Of a stretch of DNA of 45,249 nt, positions 25,585 through 35,121 are shown piece after piece. This stretch comes from Glaciihabitans sp. GTDB taxonomy: Bacteria > Actinomycetota > Actinomycetes > Actinomycetales > Microbacteriaceae. The notes under the pieces were generated by a model. The model was not told the origin of the DNA. It did no database searches and saw nothing but the letters and a program-made list of their open reading frames with translations. A program made the position numbers and the translations under genes. Each line of letters begins with the position of its first letter. Positions within the stretch are counted from its first letter, which is position 1. The stretch is taken from NCBI GenBank assembly GCA_017882805.1, contig JADGOT010000318.1:1-45249 (forward strand), read 5' to 3'.

Positions 25585-26883
25585 CTAGGAACGCACGTAG
25601 TTCGTTGGTATCGCGGGCTCGCCCTTACTGAGGCGCAGCGCGTCCTCGGGCAGCTCGGCGACCGCCTCCGCGCGGTGTGACCGGGCGAGGATCGTCCCGG
25701 CCGCGCCAAGGTAGGACTCGTCGATCGCTCCCCGCGTCACCAGTGGCACCAACAGAGGACGGGCTGTGACGGAGGCCTCGGGCGTCGAGCCGATGTAGAT
25801 GGTTTCCGCGACCGCGACACCGTCGGCGAGAGTGCGCACCGGGGATTTGCGTCCGCCGATCGTGGCTTTCGCAACTGACTTCTTGGCAACTGAGGTCCAG
25901 CCGCCAGCGTCGTCGCGCTTTGCCACAAGTTTGTAGACCAGCCCAGCTGCGGGATGCCCGGAGCCGGTCACCACCGAGGTACCCACGCCGAAGGAGTCCA
26001 CCGGTGCCGCGGCCAGCGCGGCGATCGCGTACTCGTCGAGGTCATTGGTGACGGTGATCTTCGTCTTGGTTGCGCCCAGCGAGTCCAATTGCGCGCGAAC
26101 GGCCGCGACCTGTGAGGGCAGATCGCCGCTATCGATGCGCACTGCACCGAGCTCGGTACCGGCAACCTTGATCGCCAACTCGACCGCCTTCGTGACATCA
26201 AAGGTGTCGACCAACAGCGTCGTGCCGGGGCCAAGGGCGGCAACCTGGGCCGCAAACGCGGCTTCCTCGGTGCTGTGCAGGAGGGTAAAAGCGTGGGCGG
26301 CGGTGCCCATCGTCGGAACTCCCCAACTTCGTCCTGCCTCGAGGTTGCTCGTCGCTCCGAACCCGGCAACGAATGCGGCGCGGGCGGCCGCGACTGCGGC
26401 TCGCTCGCTCGCTCGCCGAGATCCCATCTCAGCCAGAGGACGACCCTGTGCGGCAGTCACCATTCGGCTCGCGGCGCTCGCAACAGCACTGTCGTAGTTG
26501 AGCACGCTGAGAACTAGCGTTTCCAGCACGACGGTCTCGGCGAATCCGCCCTGCACGACGAGCATCGGGGATCCAGGAAAGTAGACCTCGCCCTCGCGGT
26601 AGCCCGAGATGCTCCCCGTGAATCGGTAGTCCGCCAGCCAGTCAAGTGCCGTGCTGCCGACGATCTTGTTTTCGCGCAGCCAGGCGAGCTCATCATCCCC
26701 GAATCGGAAGTCACGGATGAGCTCAAGCAGCCTGCCCGTTCCCGCAACAATCCCGTAGCGGCGCCCGGCGGGCAGGCTCCGGGCAAAGACCTCGAAGACG
26801 CACTCTCGATCGGACTGGCCGCTGCCGATTGCTGCGTCGATCATGGTCAGCTCGTAGCGGTCGGTGAGAAGCGCGCTGGTCAT
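25585..26883 (-). CDS. pncB: Nicotinate phosphoribosyltransferase
   Basis: 432 residues, ATG start. It catalyses ATP-assisted conversion of nicotinate and PRPP to nicotinate mononucleotide in the NAD salvage pathway. Family landmarks are [10 protein letters not shown] at the N-terminus, [39 protein letters not shown] and [11 protein letters not shown]. Length is normal. A TAGGCT box 6 bases before the ATG and the absence of a ribosome site suggest a leaderless mRNA. It is divergent from murI across 51 bases. Confidence 0.95.
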   Translation of the reverse strand: MTSALLTDRYELTMIDAAIGSGQSDRECVFEVFARSLPAGRRYGIVAGTGRLLELIRDFRFGDDELAWLRENKIVGSTALDWLADYRFTGSISGYREGEVYFPGSPMLVVQGGFAETVVLETLVLSVLNYDSAVASAASRMVTAAQGRPLAEMGSRRASERAAVAAARAAFVAGFGATSNLEAGRSWGVPTMGTAAHAFTLLHSTEEAAFAAQVAALGPGTTLLVDTFDVTKAVELAIKVAGTELGAVRIDSGDLPSQVAAVRAQLDSLGATKTKITVTNDLDEYAIAALAAAPVDSFGVGTSVVTGSGHPAAGLVYKLVAKRDDAGGWTSVAKKSVAKATIGGRKSPVRTLADGVAVAETIYIGSTPEASVTARPLLVPLVTRGAIDESYLGAAGTILARSHRAEAVAELPEDALRLSKGEPAIPTNYVRS

Positions 26884-26889
26884 AAGTCC

Positions 26890-26895
26890 AGCCTA
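26890..26895 (-). promoter_or_regulatory. -10 element (TAGGCT) of pncB, probable leaderless promoter
   Basis: TAGGCT on the minus strand ends 6 bases before the pncB ATG, so transcription would begin at or next to the start codon. Confidence 0.45.
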
Positions 26896-26920
26896 GAGAT
26901 TCCCGAGGACCGCACTCACG

Positions 26921-26926
26921 TAAACT
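26921..26926 (+). promoter_or_regulatory. -10 element (TAAACT) of murI, probable leaderless promoter
   Basis: TAAACT ends 8 bases before the GTG at 26935. It overlaps the in-frame TTG at 26926, which argues that the GTG is the real start. Confidence 0.5.
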
Positions 26927-26934
26927 TGAGCATC

Positions 26935-27780
26935 GTGAGCGACGCACCCATCGGAGTATTCGACAGCGGTGTCGGCGGACTCACCGTGGCGAGGGCGATC
27001 ATCGACCAGTTGCCGCATGAATCCCTGCTCTACGTCGGCGACACCGCCCACTCGCCGTACGGACCCAAGCCCATCGCGGAGGTGCGAGAGTACGCGCTCG
27101 CGGTGCTCGACGATCTGGTCGACGAGGGAGTCAAGCTCCTTGTGATCGCGTGCAACACGGCGTCGTCTGCAATGCTGCGGGACGCTCGCGAGCGCTACAC
27201 CGAGGCGCGCGGGATTCCCATCGTGGAGGTCATTCATCCGGCGGTGCGCGCCGCGGTGAGACAGACCCGCACCAAGCGCATCGGCGTGATCGGAACCGTC
27301 GGCACCATCAACTCGCACGCCTACGACGACGCGTTCATAGCGGCATCCGATCTGGAAATCTTCAGCCAGGCGTGCCCACGATTCGTCGAATTCGTGGAAT
27401 CCGGCGTCACCAGTGGTGCCGAACTGTTCGCGGTCGCCGAGGAATACCTTGCGCCGCTCAAGGCCGCCGACATCGACACGCTCGTGCTGGGGTGCACGCA
27501 CTATCCGCTGTTGGCCGCCGCAATCCAGTACGTGATGGGCGAGGACGTGACTCTCGTGTCGAGCGCGGAGGAGACGGCGTACGACGTCTACCGAACCCTC
27601 GTAAAGCACGGGCTCGAGCGCACCAAACGCGAACCGTCGACGTATCGGTTTGAGGCAACCGGCGATAGCAAAAATGATTTTCTGCGGCTGGCGAGTCGCT
27701 TTCTTGGCCCCGAGGTGAACACCGTTGACCTCGTTCAGACCGGCACAGTGCCACTCATCCAAAGAGGAAACAACTCATGA
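26935..27780 (+). CDS. murI: Glutamate racemase
   Basis: 281 residues from GTG 26935 ([20 protein letters not shown]). It supplies D-glutamate for peptidoglycan. Both catalytic cysteines are present: Cys73 (IACNTASS) and Cys187 (LGCTHYPLL). The upstream TTG at 26926 lies inside the -10 box and is unlikely to be used. It is first of a murI-rph-rdgB operon; its stop overlaps the rph start as ATGA. Confidence 0.97.
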   Translation: MSDAPIGVFDSGVGGLTVARAIIDQLPHESLLYVGDTAHSPYGPKPIAEVREYALAVLDDLVDEGVKLLVIACNTASSAMLRDARERYTEARGIPIVEVIHPAVRAAVRQTRTKRIGVIGTVGTINSHAYDDAFIAASDLEIFSQACPRFVEFVESGVTSGAELFAVAEEYLAPLKAADIDTLVLGCTHYPLLAAAIQYVMGEDVTLVSSAEETAYDVYRTLVKHGLERTKREPSTYRFEATGDSKNDFLRLASRFLGPEVNTVDLVQTGTVPLIQRGNNS

Positions 27781-28499
27781 CCCGCTCTGACGGCCGTGCA
27801 GAAGACCAGCTCCGCGAGATCACGATCGAGCGCGGCTGGAGCAAACAGGCCGAAGGCTCGGCGCTCATCTCGTTCGGTAACACGCGGGTGCTTTGCACCG
27901 CATCGTTTACCAACGGGGTTCCGCGCTGGCTGGCCGGTAAGGGAAAGGGCTGGGTCACTGCCGAGTATTCGATGCTTCCGCGCTCGACGAATGACCGCAT
28001 GGATCGTGAGTCGGTCAAGGGCAAGATCGGTGGACGCACTCACGAGATCTCACGCCTCATCGGCCGGAGCCTCCGAGCCGTCATCGACATGAAGGCGCTC
28101 GGCGAAAACACCCTCGTTCTGGACTGCGACGTTCTGCAGGCCGACGGCGGAACCCGCACCGCGGCAATCACCGGTGCCTACGTCGCCATGGTAGATGCCA
28201 TCGAATGGGCTCGCGGCAAGGGCTTCATTGGGCAGAAGGCGACGCCGCTGATCGACAGCGTTTCCGCAGTCTCTGTCGGCATCATCGACGGCGTGCCCAT
28301 GCTCGACCTTGCTTACGTCGAGGACGTCCGTGCGGAGACCGACATGAACGTGGTCGTCACCGGTCGCGGACTGTTCGTCGAGGTGCAGGGCACAGCGGAG
28401 GGTGCGCCCTTCGACCGCTCTGAGCTGAACAACCTGCTCGATCTGGCTCTCGGTGGAACGACCGCGCTCGCGGAATTCCAGAAGGCCGCGCTGGCCTGA
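27777..28499 (+). CDS. rph: Ribonuclease PH
   Basis: 240 residues, ATG overlapping the murI stop, with AGAGGAAA upstream inside murI. A phosphorolytic 3'-to-5' exoribonuclease that trims tRNA precursors. The core motifs are intact: [20 protein letters not shown], then [20 protein letters not shown], and [16 protein letters not shown] at the C-terminus. Full length for the family. Part of the conserved murI-rph-rdgB order. Confidence 0.97.
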   Translation: MTRSDGRAEDQLREITIERGWSKQAEGSALISFGNTRVLCTASFTNGVPRWLAGKGKGWVTAEYSMLPRSTNDRMDRESVKGKIGGRTHEISRLIGRSLRAVIDMKALGENTLVLDCDVLQADGGTRTAAITGAYVAMVDAIEWARGKGFIGQKATPLIDSVSAVSVGIIDGVPMLDLAYVEDVRAETDMNVVVTGRGLFVEVQGTAEGAPFDRSELNNLLDLALGGTTALAEFQKAALA

Positions 28500-28501
28500 G
28501 A

Positions 28502-29080
28502 ATGGTGCTGAATCGACTGGTTCTCGCGACGCACAACGTGCACAAGGTCGAGGAGCTGCGTCGCATCCTGGGTCCGCGGCTCGGCGACATCGAGCTGATC
28601 GCGTACGACGGCCCGGAACCGATCGAGGATGGCGAGACCTTCGAGGCGAACGCGCTGATCAAAGCGCGCGCAGCGTTCGAATACTCGGGTCTGCCGGCTA
28701 TCGCGGACGACTCCGGAATCTCTGTCGCTGCGCTCGGTGGTGCCCCGGGTATCCACTCGGCCCGTTACGCCGGAACCCGGGACGACGGCGACAATCTTCG
28801 ACTGCTGCTCGAACGGATGACCGGGGTCCACGATCGCGCGGCCGACTTCACCTGCGCCGCCGCTTTCGTCGCCATCGGAATCGAGCACGTCGAGCTCGGA
28901 ATCTGGCCAGGCACGCTGTTACGTCAGGCCGCGGGTGGTGGTGGATTCGGCTACGACCCCGTCTTCCAACCCGAGGGGCTCGCCGTCAGCTCTGCCGAAC
29001 TCACCGCAGACGAAAAAAATGCGATTAGTCATCGTGCGATGGCATTCGGCAAACTCTTCGCGTACATCCACGCGCTCTAA
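28502..29080 (+). CDS. rdgB: XTP/dITP diphosphatase (RdgB/HAM1 family)
   Basis: 192 residues, 2 bases after rph. It removes non-canonical purine nucleotides such as dITP and XTP from the nucleotide pool. Motifs: LATHNVHKVEEL at the N-terminus, FEANALIKARAA, ADDSGISVAALGGAPGIHSA, GGGGFGYDPVFQPEG and a C-terminal ISHRAMAFGKL. Complete and of normal length. Confidence 0.96.
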   Translation: MVLNRLVLATHNVHKVEELRRILGPRLGDIELIAYDGPEPIEDGETFEANALIKARAAFEYSGLPAIADDSGISVAALGGAPGIHSARYAGTRDDGDNLRLLLERMTGVHDRAADFTCAAAFVAIGIEHVELGIWPGTLLRQAAGGGGFGYDPVFQPEGLAVSSAELTADEKNAISHRAMAFGKLFAYIHAL

Positions 29081-29106
29081 CCGGCAAGCGACGGCAGGAT
29101 GGTGTC

Positions 29107-30348
29107 GTGACGAACCGGCGCTCGACAACTCAGCGGCCACCCATTCGCGGTGTGCTGCTGCTCGGGCCCGCCTTCGTCGCTGCGATCGCCTACGTCGACC
29201 CTGGCAATGTCGCCGCCAACCTGAGCGCCGGCGCGAAGTATGGCTACCTGCTGGTGTGGGTGCTGGTCGTGGCCAACCTCATGGCGGGACTCATTCAGTA
29301 CCAATCGGCAAAGCTCGGGTTGGTTACCGGTCGGAGCCTGCCCGAGCTTCTGGGCGAGCGTCTGCACGCGCGCTCTCGAATCAGTTTCTGGGTGCAGGCC
29401 GAGCTCATCGCTGCCGCGACCGATCTCGCGGAGGTAATCGGCGGCGCTATCGCACTTCATCTGCTGTTCGATCTGCCACTCGTTGTGGGCGGGCTGATCG
29501 TCGGCATCGTTTCGATGATGCTGCTGGGCATCCAATCGCGATTTGGCCAGCGTCCGTTCGAGTTCGTGATTATCGGCCTGCTCGCGATCATCGCGATCGG
29601 TTTTCTCGCGGGGCTGGTCGTGCGTCCACCGGATGGTGCCGCAATAGTGGGTGGACTCGTTCCGCGTTTTGCCGGAACTGGGTCGGTGTTGCTGGCCGCG
29701 AGCGTACTCGGCGCGACCGTGATGCCGCACGCCATCTACGTGCACTCGGCCCTCGCCCGTGACCGGCACGGTCGCGGCGACGGCCTGGCGCACACGGGTC
29801 GGTTGCTGAGAATCACCAAGTGGGATGTTGCGATCGCGCTGACGCTGGCGGGCATCGTCAATGTCGGCATGCTGCTGCTCGCGGCAACCAACCTGCGGTC
29901 GGTGTCCAGCGTCGACACCATCGAGGGGGCGCACGCGGCGATCGCCGTCGCTCTTGGCCCTGCGATCGCTATCATCTTCTCGATCGGTCTTCTCGCGTCC
30001 GGTCTCGCATCCACGTCGGTCGGAAGTTACGCTGGCGCAACCATAATGGCGGGACTGCTACGCCGTCGCATCCCGATCCTGGTGCGTCGAACGGTCACCC
30101 TGATCCCCGCGCTCGTGCTGCTGTGGGTGGGCGCTGATCCGACCGCGGTTCTCATCATCAGCCAGGTGGTCCTGAGCTTTGGAATCCCGTTCGCACTGAT
30201 TCCTCTGCTTCGACTGACCAACGATGTTGCCGTCATGGGCGCATTTGCCAACACGATCGCTGTCAAGATTCTGCTGTTTGTCTCGGTCGTTCTGGTTGTT
30301 GGCCTGAACGCGACCCTGCTCGTTCTCGCGTTCCTCGGGAACTCCTAG
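29107..30348 (+). CDS. mntH: NRAMP family Mn/Fe transporter
   Basis: 413 residues, GTG start with AGGA upstream, 26 bases after rdgB. A proton-coupled divalent metal importer with about 11 membrane segments. The metal-binding residues are DPGN in the first segment (31-34) and MPH in the sixth (206-208). Only short spacing separates it from rdgB, so it is probably the last gene of that operon, and no room exists for a Mn riboswitch. Confidence 0.95.
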   Translation: MTNRRSTTQRPPIRGVLLLGPAFVAAIAYVDPGNVAANLSAGAKYGYLLVWVLVVANLMAGLIQYQSAKLGLVTGRSLPELLGERLHARSRISFWVQAELIAAATDLAEVIGGAIALHLLFDLPLVVGGLIVGIVSMMLLGIQSRFGQRPFEFVIIGLLAIIAIGFLAGLVVRPPDGAAIVGGLVPRFAGTGSVLLAASVLGATVMPHAIYVHSALARDRHGRGDGLAHTGRLLRITKWDVAIALTLAGIVNVGMLLLAATNLRSVSSVDTIEGAHAAIAVALGPAIAIIFSIGLLASGLASTSVGSYAGATIMAGLLRRRIPILVRRTVTLIPALVLLWVGADPTAVLIISQVVLSFGIPFALIPLLRLTNDVAVMGAFANTIAVKILLFVSVVLVVGLNATLLVLAFLGNS

Positions 30349-30360
30349 GCGTCAGGCGCA

Positions 30361-30366
30361 TAGGGT
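30361..30366 (+). promoter_or_regulatory. -10 element (TAGGGT) of the HEAT-repeat gene
   Basis: TAGGGT ends 6 bases before the GTG at 30373, consistent with leaderless transcription. Confidence 0.4.
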
Positions 30367-30372
30367 TGGGGA

Positions 30373-30915
30373 GTGCCTGACGCCGAGATCGTTCCCCTTG
30401 ACGCCTCACCGGGCGACCGCATTGCCCTCGCTATTGCACGGTTCGGGGAACGGGATGTTGCCGATCGCGCTGCAGCACTGCTGAGCGGCAACAACGAGGG
30501 CGAGGAGTTTCTACTCTGGGTCGGAGGTCGGCATGCGCAGGGAATTCTGGATGGCGCCCCGGCGCTGTACTGGCCCGAGGTGTGGGGCGCCCGCACACTG
30601 CTATACGCGTGGGATGAGCCTGCCGGCACGGTTGTTCGAACGGCGTTGGCGAATCAGGCCTGGCGAGTTCGCGAGATGTGTTGTCGCGTGGTTGCGGCGC
30701 GAGAGCTTCCGTTTGGTGCCGAGCTGGTGACCTTGCTCACCGACGAGGTCGCTCGGGTTCGCGGAAATGCCGCGCGAGCGCTGGGGGTTGTCGGCAACTA
30801 CGACCAGGCCCTCGAGGTCAAGAAGCTACTGAAAGACCCGGAGCTCGACGTGCGCAAGCAGACAGGTGCTGCGCTCAAGGTGCTCACCGAGCGGCTCGGT
30901 CGCTCGATCGACTAA
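30373..30915 (+). CDS. HEAT-repeat protein
   Basis: 180 residues from a GTG with no ribosome site. The C-terminal 80 residues are two or three HEAT-like helical repeats (LANQAWRVREMCCRVVAARE, LVTLLTDEVARVRGNAARAL, VKKLLKDPELDVRKQTGAAL). Such repeats mediate protein or nucleic acid contacts. No catalytic motif is visible. It is convergent with the DedA gene, with 3 bases between stops. Confidence 0.82.
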   Translation: MPDAEIVPLDASPGDRIALAIARFGERDVADRAAALLSGNNEGEEFLLWVGGRHAQGILDGAPALYWPEVWGARTLLYAWDEPAGTVVRTALANQAWRVREMCCRVVAARELPFGAELVTLLTDEVARVRGNAARALGVVGNYDQALEVKKLLKDPELDVRKQTGAALKVLTERLGRSID

Positions 30916-30918
30916 GCG

Positions 30919-31650
30919 CTAGCGGAGTTCGTCGGGACGAAGCGTCACTTCGGAGTCGGTGGGTGTCGGTGACGGGTGGCGGCGGGCACGGATGGCTCCC
31001 TGCACGTAGTGCACGATAGCGGCCAGCAGGGTCAGGACGACAACCGCGAGCAGTACAAGGTCGATGTACTTGGTCACGAAATTGGCGACCGGGGGGATAT
31101 TGCCAAGCAGGTACCCGATGGTCGTGAGTCCGCCGCCCCAGAGCAGTGCGCCGCACAGGTTGTAGAGGGAGTAGCGGCGACGTCCCATGTGCCCGACACC
31201 TGCCGCGACGGGGGCGAAGGTTCGAACGACGGGAACGAAGCGCGCAACAATGACCGCGAGGGCCCCGAACCGGTCGAAGAATTCGTTGGTGCGTTTGACG
31301 TTGCGAACGCTGAATAGCCCCGTCTCTTTGCGTTCGAAGATTCGCGGACCGGCCTTCCGCCCGATGAAGTAGCCCGACTCGCCGCCGAGAAACGCCGCGA
31401 AGCCGATGAGCAGTGCGACCCACCAGATGTCGACGTGGATGAGACGGTGCGTGCCGAAGGTCAGCAGGCCCGTGATGAGCAGCAGTGTGTCGCCGGGGAA
31501 AACGAATCCGACCAGCAGCCCGGTCTCGGCGAAGATGATCGCGCAAACGACAAGAAGCGCCCATGGTCCGGCGTCCTGGATGAGCGTGTTCGGACTAAGC
31601 CACGGGATAAGTGCAGTAAACAAAGTATTGGTCTCCGTTACGGGCGCCAC
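30919..31650 (-). CDS. DedA/VTT family membrane protein
   Basis: 243 residues, GTG start. The DedA signature is clear: FAETGLLVGFVFPGDTLLLI, GESGYFIGRKAGPRIF and the key FDRFGALAVIVARFVPVVRT region, followed by AGVGHMGRRRYSLYN. About five membrane segments. DedA proteins are linked to polyprenyl-phosphate or phospholipid flipping and to membrane homeostasis. In a bacterium with wall polymers this may help recycle undecaprenyl phosphate, but that is inference. Confidence 0.93.
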   Translation of the reverse strand: MAPVTETNTLFTALIPWLSPNTLIQDAGPWALLVVCAIIFAETGLLVGFVFPGDTLLLITGLLTFGTHRLIHVDIWWVALLIGFAAFLGGESGYFIGRKAGPRIFERKETGLFSVRNVKRTNEFFDRFGALAVIVARFVPVVRTFAPVAAGVGHMGRRRYSLYNLCGALLWGGGLTTIGYLLGNIPPVANFVTKYIDLVLLAVVVLTLLAAIVHYVQGAIRARRHPSPTPTDSEVTLRPDELR

Positions 31651-31744
31651 GGCGGCCGGTAGTCAGGGGTACGTCCCTGTCAGGGTACTAGGTGAAGTCA
31701 GGCAGAAGCATTGGTACGGACAATGGATCCTGAGAGTACGCGCC

Positions 31745-31750
31745 TAGTAT
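31745..31750 (+). promoter_or_regulatory. -10 element (TAGTAT) of a small membrane protein gene
   Basis: TAGTAT ends 6 bases before the ATG at 31757; no ribosome site is present, suggesting a leaderless mRNA. Confidence 0.5.
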
Positions 31751-31756
31751 CGCTGG

Positions 31757-32209
31757 ATGAAGCAGCGACAAGTCCCACCACTTGCCGTGCTGTTTTGGGT
31801 GGTTATCGCGGACTATCTGGCCCAGATTCCCTATTACATCGTGAACTACTACGTTCCTCATCGCGCTCTACCCACCCTCAGTTCCCTCGTTCTGCTTGGG
31901 CTGACTCTCGCCTGGTTCCTCGTCGGATACTTCGGCCTGCGGGCGCGCCGCCGGTTCGGCTACTGGGTGCTGCTGAGCTTCCTACTCGTGGAAGGACTCT
32001 TCTATCTGCACACGCTGGTATTCGGAGCGGTCGCCTTCCAACTCGCGAATCCCAATTTGGTCATCAAGGCTGTATTCCTGATTGGATACGCAACGGGAAT
32101 CGTTTCGCTGATCTACTTCGTCGCGCTCATTGTCTTCCGCAAACGACCTATCGGAATAGAAGGGCGAGCGTCGGTATCGCGAGCAGGATCGCAAGAACCA
32201 CGACCATGA
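31757..32209 (+). CDS. Small integral membrane protein of unknown function
   Basis: 150 residues with four hydrophobic segments (AVLFWVVIADYLAQIPYYIV, LSSLVLLGLTLAWFLVGYFG, YWVLLSFLLVEGLFYLHTLV, FLIGYATGIVSLIYFVALIV). Arg-rich loops lie between them. No family recognised and no obvious operon partner. Confidence 0.7.
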   Translation: MKQRQVPPLAVLFWVVIADYLAQIPYYIVNYYVPHRALPTLSSLVLLGLTLAWFLVGYFGLRARRRFGYWVLLSFLLVEGLFYLHTLVFGAVAFQLANPNLVIKAVFLIGYATGIVSLIYFVALIVFRKRPIGIEGRASVSRAGSQEPRP

Positions 32210-32292
32210 TGAGCACTCGGCCGGTGGAAACGGCTTGGTGGGCACCTGCCCGGGTACTAGTTAACGCTGGGTTGATCCGTAGGGTTGTGGCC

Positions 32293-33792
32293 CTACTTCC
32301 CGGATAGCCCCCATCTGGGAAACAGTACCCGGAACCCCTCGGTCAGTCCGCCGGTCAATGCGGCGGCTCCGTGTCCGCCGTCTGGCACCTCGAAAAAGGT
32401 GGACTTCCAGCCCGCCGCTCCCGCTGCCCGCGCGACTGCGGTCGCCTGAAGCCGGAAGAGCGCGTCATCCGAGGACACCGTGAAAACTCCCCACGAGTCC
32501 GGGTATCTTTTCGTGCCGAGAATCGTCACCGGCCAGGTTCGCTCATAGGCGTGCCAATCCCCATGAAAGTAACGGTTGACGGTCACCGTTGGTTCCTCCG
32601 AGCCCGCGTAGCCTTCGCCGGATATGTCGAGCACGTTGCCCCAGGTGAGAGGATATTTTGCGCCGAAATAGGCTGCGCACTCCCCGCCATTGGAGTATCC
32701 CGCAACGGTCCAGTGCGCCGGGTCTTGCAGAACGTGCAAATGGCGCCTGGCCCAGTTGACGACGTCTTTGCTGATGTAGGTCTCGGAGTTGCCGTACAGC
32801 GCGGTGTTCTGGCAGAGCGTGTCATTACCAGGACTACCGATCTGATCTGCAGCAAGCACGATGGGCGCTAGTCCGTGATTTTTCGCTGCGAACTGGTCGA
32901 GTATCTTGCCGGCGAACGTGGCGTCCGGGTTGCCGGGTTGGCCCATCATGAAGATCACCAGGGGAAGTCGAGGCGCATTCGCGACGAGCGCCGCGGGAGG
33001 CAGGTACACCTCAGCGGGGCGGGCTGTGAAGCCGGACAGTGTGCCGGGGATGATCACGGATCCCACTTTTCCCCAGGATGGCATGCCGACGGGCGGAACC
33101 CACGCGGTCCACAGTGGTGCGGCCGAGCCGTTTCCACCCGTGTGTGTCGGGCCCGAGGCCGGGTCTCCGGCTGCGGGGGGAAGGTGGATGCCGCTGTCCG
33201 CGTTGATCCCGAGCAGATCACCCACCGTTGGGTCGAGTCCGAACCACGCGTTGATTCCGACTGTCGCCGAGGCAACTGCGAGAACAATCGCGAAGGCGGC
33301 GACGATCTTTCGCCACCATGCCGACCTCCAGAAACTCGCAACGGCCAATCCAGCGGCACTCAGCGAGGCGGCGACGAAGAGCGAGATTGTCTTACCCACA
33401 TAGACGCCAAAAGTGTCGTCGGACCGAACCTGCCAGAGCACGACAAAGGCGATGGCCGCTCCCGCGAGAATTCCGATGGCCGCTGAGACGACGGTGAATC
33501 GGGACGGTCGCCTCGCTATCAGCACGATGATCGAAAGTGCGGCAAGCGTATAGACAATGACCGGCACGGGCCCGTCCATTATTTGGATCGTGAGGATTGC
33601 GACAGCGAGCGGGGACAGGTGCGGCGCCGTCCAGCTCTGGGACGCCAGTAGGACGGCGGCAATAACGAGCACCAACGCGATTGCCGCTGGGACGACGACG
33701 GATGGGCGAAGCAGACGTCGGCGAGTCGGCGGCGAATCCGGGAGCTCGGTATCGATCTCCCGACTCTCCTCACGGATGGGGTTGCTATTCAT
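32293..33792 (-). CDS. Membrane-anchored alpha/beta hydrolase (esterase family)
   Basis: About 499 residues from ATG 33792; alternative in-frame starts exist at 33831 (ATG) and 33852 (TTG). About five membrane segments occupy the first 180 residues. The C-terminal half is an extracytoplasmic alpha/beta hydrolase with nucleophile Ser367 (GYSNGGE), an acidic residue at 442-443 (SSDDA) and His474 (DGGHG). The arrangement is like the antigen 85/esterase D-type family, in which the membrane-domain version is frequent in actinobacteria. Possible substrates are envelope lipids or esters; not determined. Confidence 0.87.
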   Translation of the reverse strand: MNSNPIREESREIDTELPDSPPTRRRLLRPSVVVPAAIALVLVIAAVLLASQSWTAPHLSPLAVAILTIQIMDGPVPVIVYTLAALSIIVLIARRPSRFTVVSAAIGILAGAAIAFVVLWQVRSDDTFGVYVGKTISLFVAASLSAAGLAVASFWRSAWWRKIVAAFAIVLAVASATVGINAWFGLDPTVGDLLGINADSGIHLPPAAGDPASGPTHTGGNGSAAPLWTAWVPPVGMPSWGKVGSVIIPGTLSGFTARPAEVYLPPAALVANAPRLPLVIFMMGQPGNPDATFAGKILDQFAAKNHGLAPIVLAADQIGSPGNDTLCQNTALYGNSETYISKDVVNWARRHLHVLQDPAHWTVAGYSNGGECAAYFGAKYPLTWGNVLDISGEGYAGSEEPTVTVNRYFHGDWHAYERTWPVTILGTKRYPDSWGVFTVSSDDALFRLQATAVARAAGAAGWKSTFFEVPDGGHGAAALTGGLTEGFRVLFPRWGLSGK

Positions 33793-34094
33793 GCGTTGGG
33801 CAATTCGCTTTCGAGTTCGGTCCGAGGGCATCGGGCGTGTCGAGCATGACAATATCTCACAAAGGCGAGAACGCCAGCCTTGGCACAGTGACCGTCCGAA
33901 TGGTTGGAGTGATCTTCACCAACCTGTTGTGGTGGAGAATTCAGGAAATCGAACCTGACAAGGTGCCCCGATAGGCACATTCCCCTTGGAGTGTCGCGGG
34001 CGCAACTATATCGCTTCGATTGCATGTTACCCGCCCTGAACGGCGTGTCGCGATACGGGGGGAAAGTGAGAGCAACTCACGGCCGGTTGCTGAG

Positions 34095-34176
34095 TGCGGG
34101 AGAAGGGACTTGAACCCTCACGCCCGAAAGCACAGGAACCTAAATCCTGCGTGTATACCAATTTCACCACTCCCGC
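34095..34176 (-). tRNA. tRNA-Leu (anticodon UAG)
   Basis: 82 bases on the minus strand. The acceptor arms GCGGGAG and CTCCCGC pair perfectly, the anticodon arm CAGGA/TCCTG encloses TTTAGGT giving anticodon UAG, and there is a long variable arm as expected for tRNA-Leu. The T arm contains GGTTCAAGTCC. CCA is not encoded. It begins 8 bases after the stop of the upstream glycosyltransferase-like gene. Confidence 0.95.
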
Positions 34177-34184
34177 GGGCGTGC

Positions 34185-35093
34185 CTATTGTATCGGCGTG
34201 ATGTCCCTGGCAACTGTTCGCTGACGGATGCTGCTGCCGCTCGCACGGAGAACGTGGGCAAGCGTCGTGGTCGCACTACTCGGCAGAGTAAGTACTTCGA
34301 GAGGCTCACGAGCTCCGGCGAGCACCAGCTCGATGGGCAGCCCGGTGTCAAAGACCTGCACTCCCGGGAACTCCGCAACAGCGCTCAAGGTCCGATCCGT
34401 TTCGCGGCGGTGTGGCAGGTAGGCGAGATCGCCGGCCGCTGCCTCGGTGGCCACCCACGCCAGGTATTTGTCGATCGGGATCAGACCATCCACTGGGCGG
34501 GCGCTCCCCAGGAGCACTCGGTTGCCGGGAACCGCGATCGGTCGGGCGGTGCGCCGCACCCAGTCGAGCGTGTGTGGTCGAACGCGGATACCGCGGTCAG
34601 CGAGCGCGGTCATCCTGTCGTCTCCCAGCGCGAAGACGGTAGATATCTCGAGGCGTTCGCGGGAGGCCAGCCGAAGCATCCGGGTTCGGGCATTGCCGCC
34701 CAGCAAGGTCGCCAGCGATGACTCGTGCTGCGATGGCCGGGAAAAGCCGGTTCGTTCGAGCAACGCGTCAGCGAGCGCAATCGTGTGCGCGCCGTCATCA
34801 AGAAGGGTGACGTGGCCTGGCCGCAGCAGGGACAATGCCATCCGGAACTGCCCAGAGAATCCGTCACCGATCGCCCAACGGCGGTGACGGGAGAGCAGCT
34901 CCCATGGGATGCCGTAGTACGGCACGCACTCTGCGAACCGGGCCCCGCGTGCCAGCAGTTCCTCGGCGGTAGCCGCCATCTGCGCGCTACCCAGTCGCAG
35001 CGCGACGACGATCGGTTGGTCTTGGACCGCAGCCCACTCTGCCGCAGCGATCAGCTGCAATGGTGATTCGACCCAGGCTATTGCTTGGCTCAT
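34185..35093 (-). CDS. Putative GT52/polysialyltransferase-like glycosyltransferase
   Basis: 302 residues, ATG start. The N-terminus AIAWVESPLQLIAAAEWAAV and the element VTLLDDGAHTIALADALL match the pattern of GT52 and alpha-2,8-polysialyltransferase-like enzymes, which use CMP-sugars for capsule or surface glycans. The C-terminal half has a second nucleotide-fold-like part (NRVLLGSARPVDGLIPIDKY, YLPHRRETD). No membrane segments. The family call is by pattern only; the sugar is unknown, and no sialic acid synthesis gene lies in the window. Confidence 0.65.
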   Translation of the reverse strand: MSQAIAWVESPLQLIAAAEWAAVQDQPIVVALRLGSAQMAATAEELLARGARFAECVPYYGIPWELLSRHRRWAIGDGFSGQFRMALSLLRPGHVTLLDDGAHTIALADALLERTGFSRPSQHESSLATLLGGNARTRMLRLASRERLEISTVFALGDDRMTALADRGIRVRPHTLDWVRRTARPIAVPGNRVLLGSARPVDGLIPIDKYLAWVATEAAAGDLAYLPHRRETDRTLSAVAEFPGVQVFDTGLPIELVLAGAREPLEVLTLPSSATTTLAHVLRASGSSIRQRTVARDITPIQ

Positions 35094-35121
35094 GCGCCAA
35101 CGCTTGCAGTCCCGCTTGTCG

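Noticed and set aside
29081-29106. Mn riboswitch upstream of mntH
   Set aside because: Only 26 bases lie between rdgB and mntH, too short for a yybP-ykoY element.
33853-34094. Small genes or a mobile element between the esterase gene and tRNA-Leu
   Set aside because: No frame with a start, ribosome site and convincing protein; no integrase or direct repeat of the tRNA 3' end was seen.
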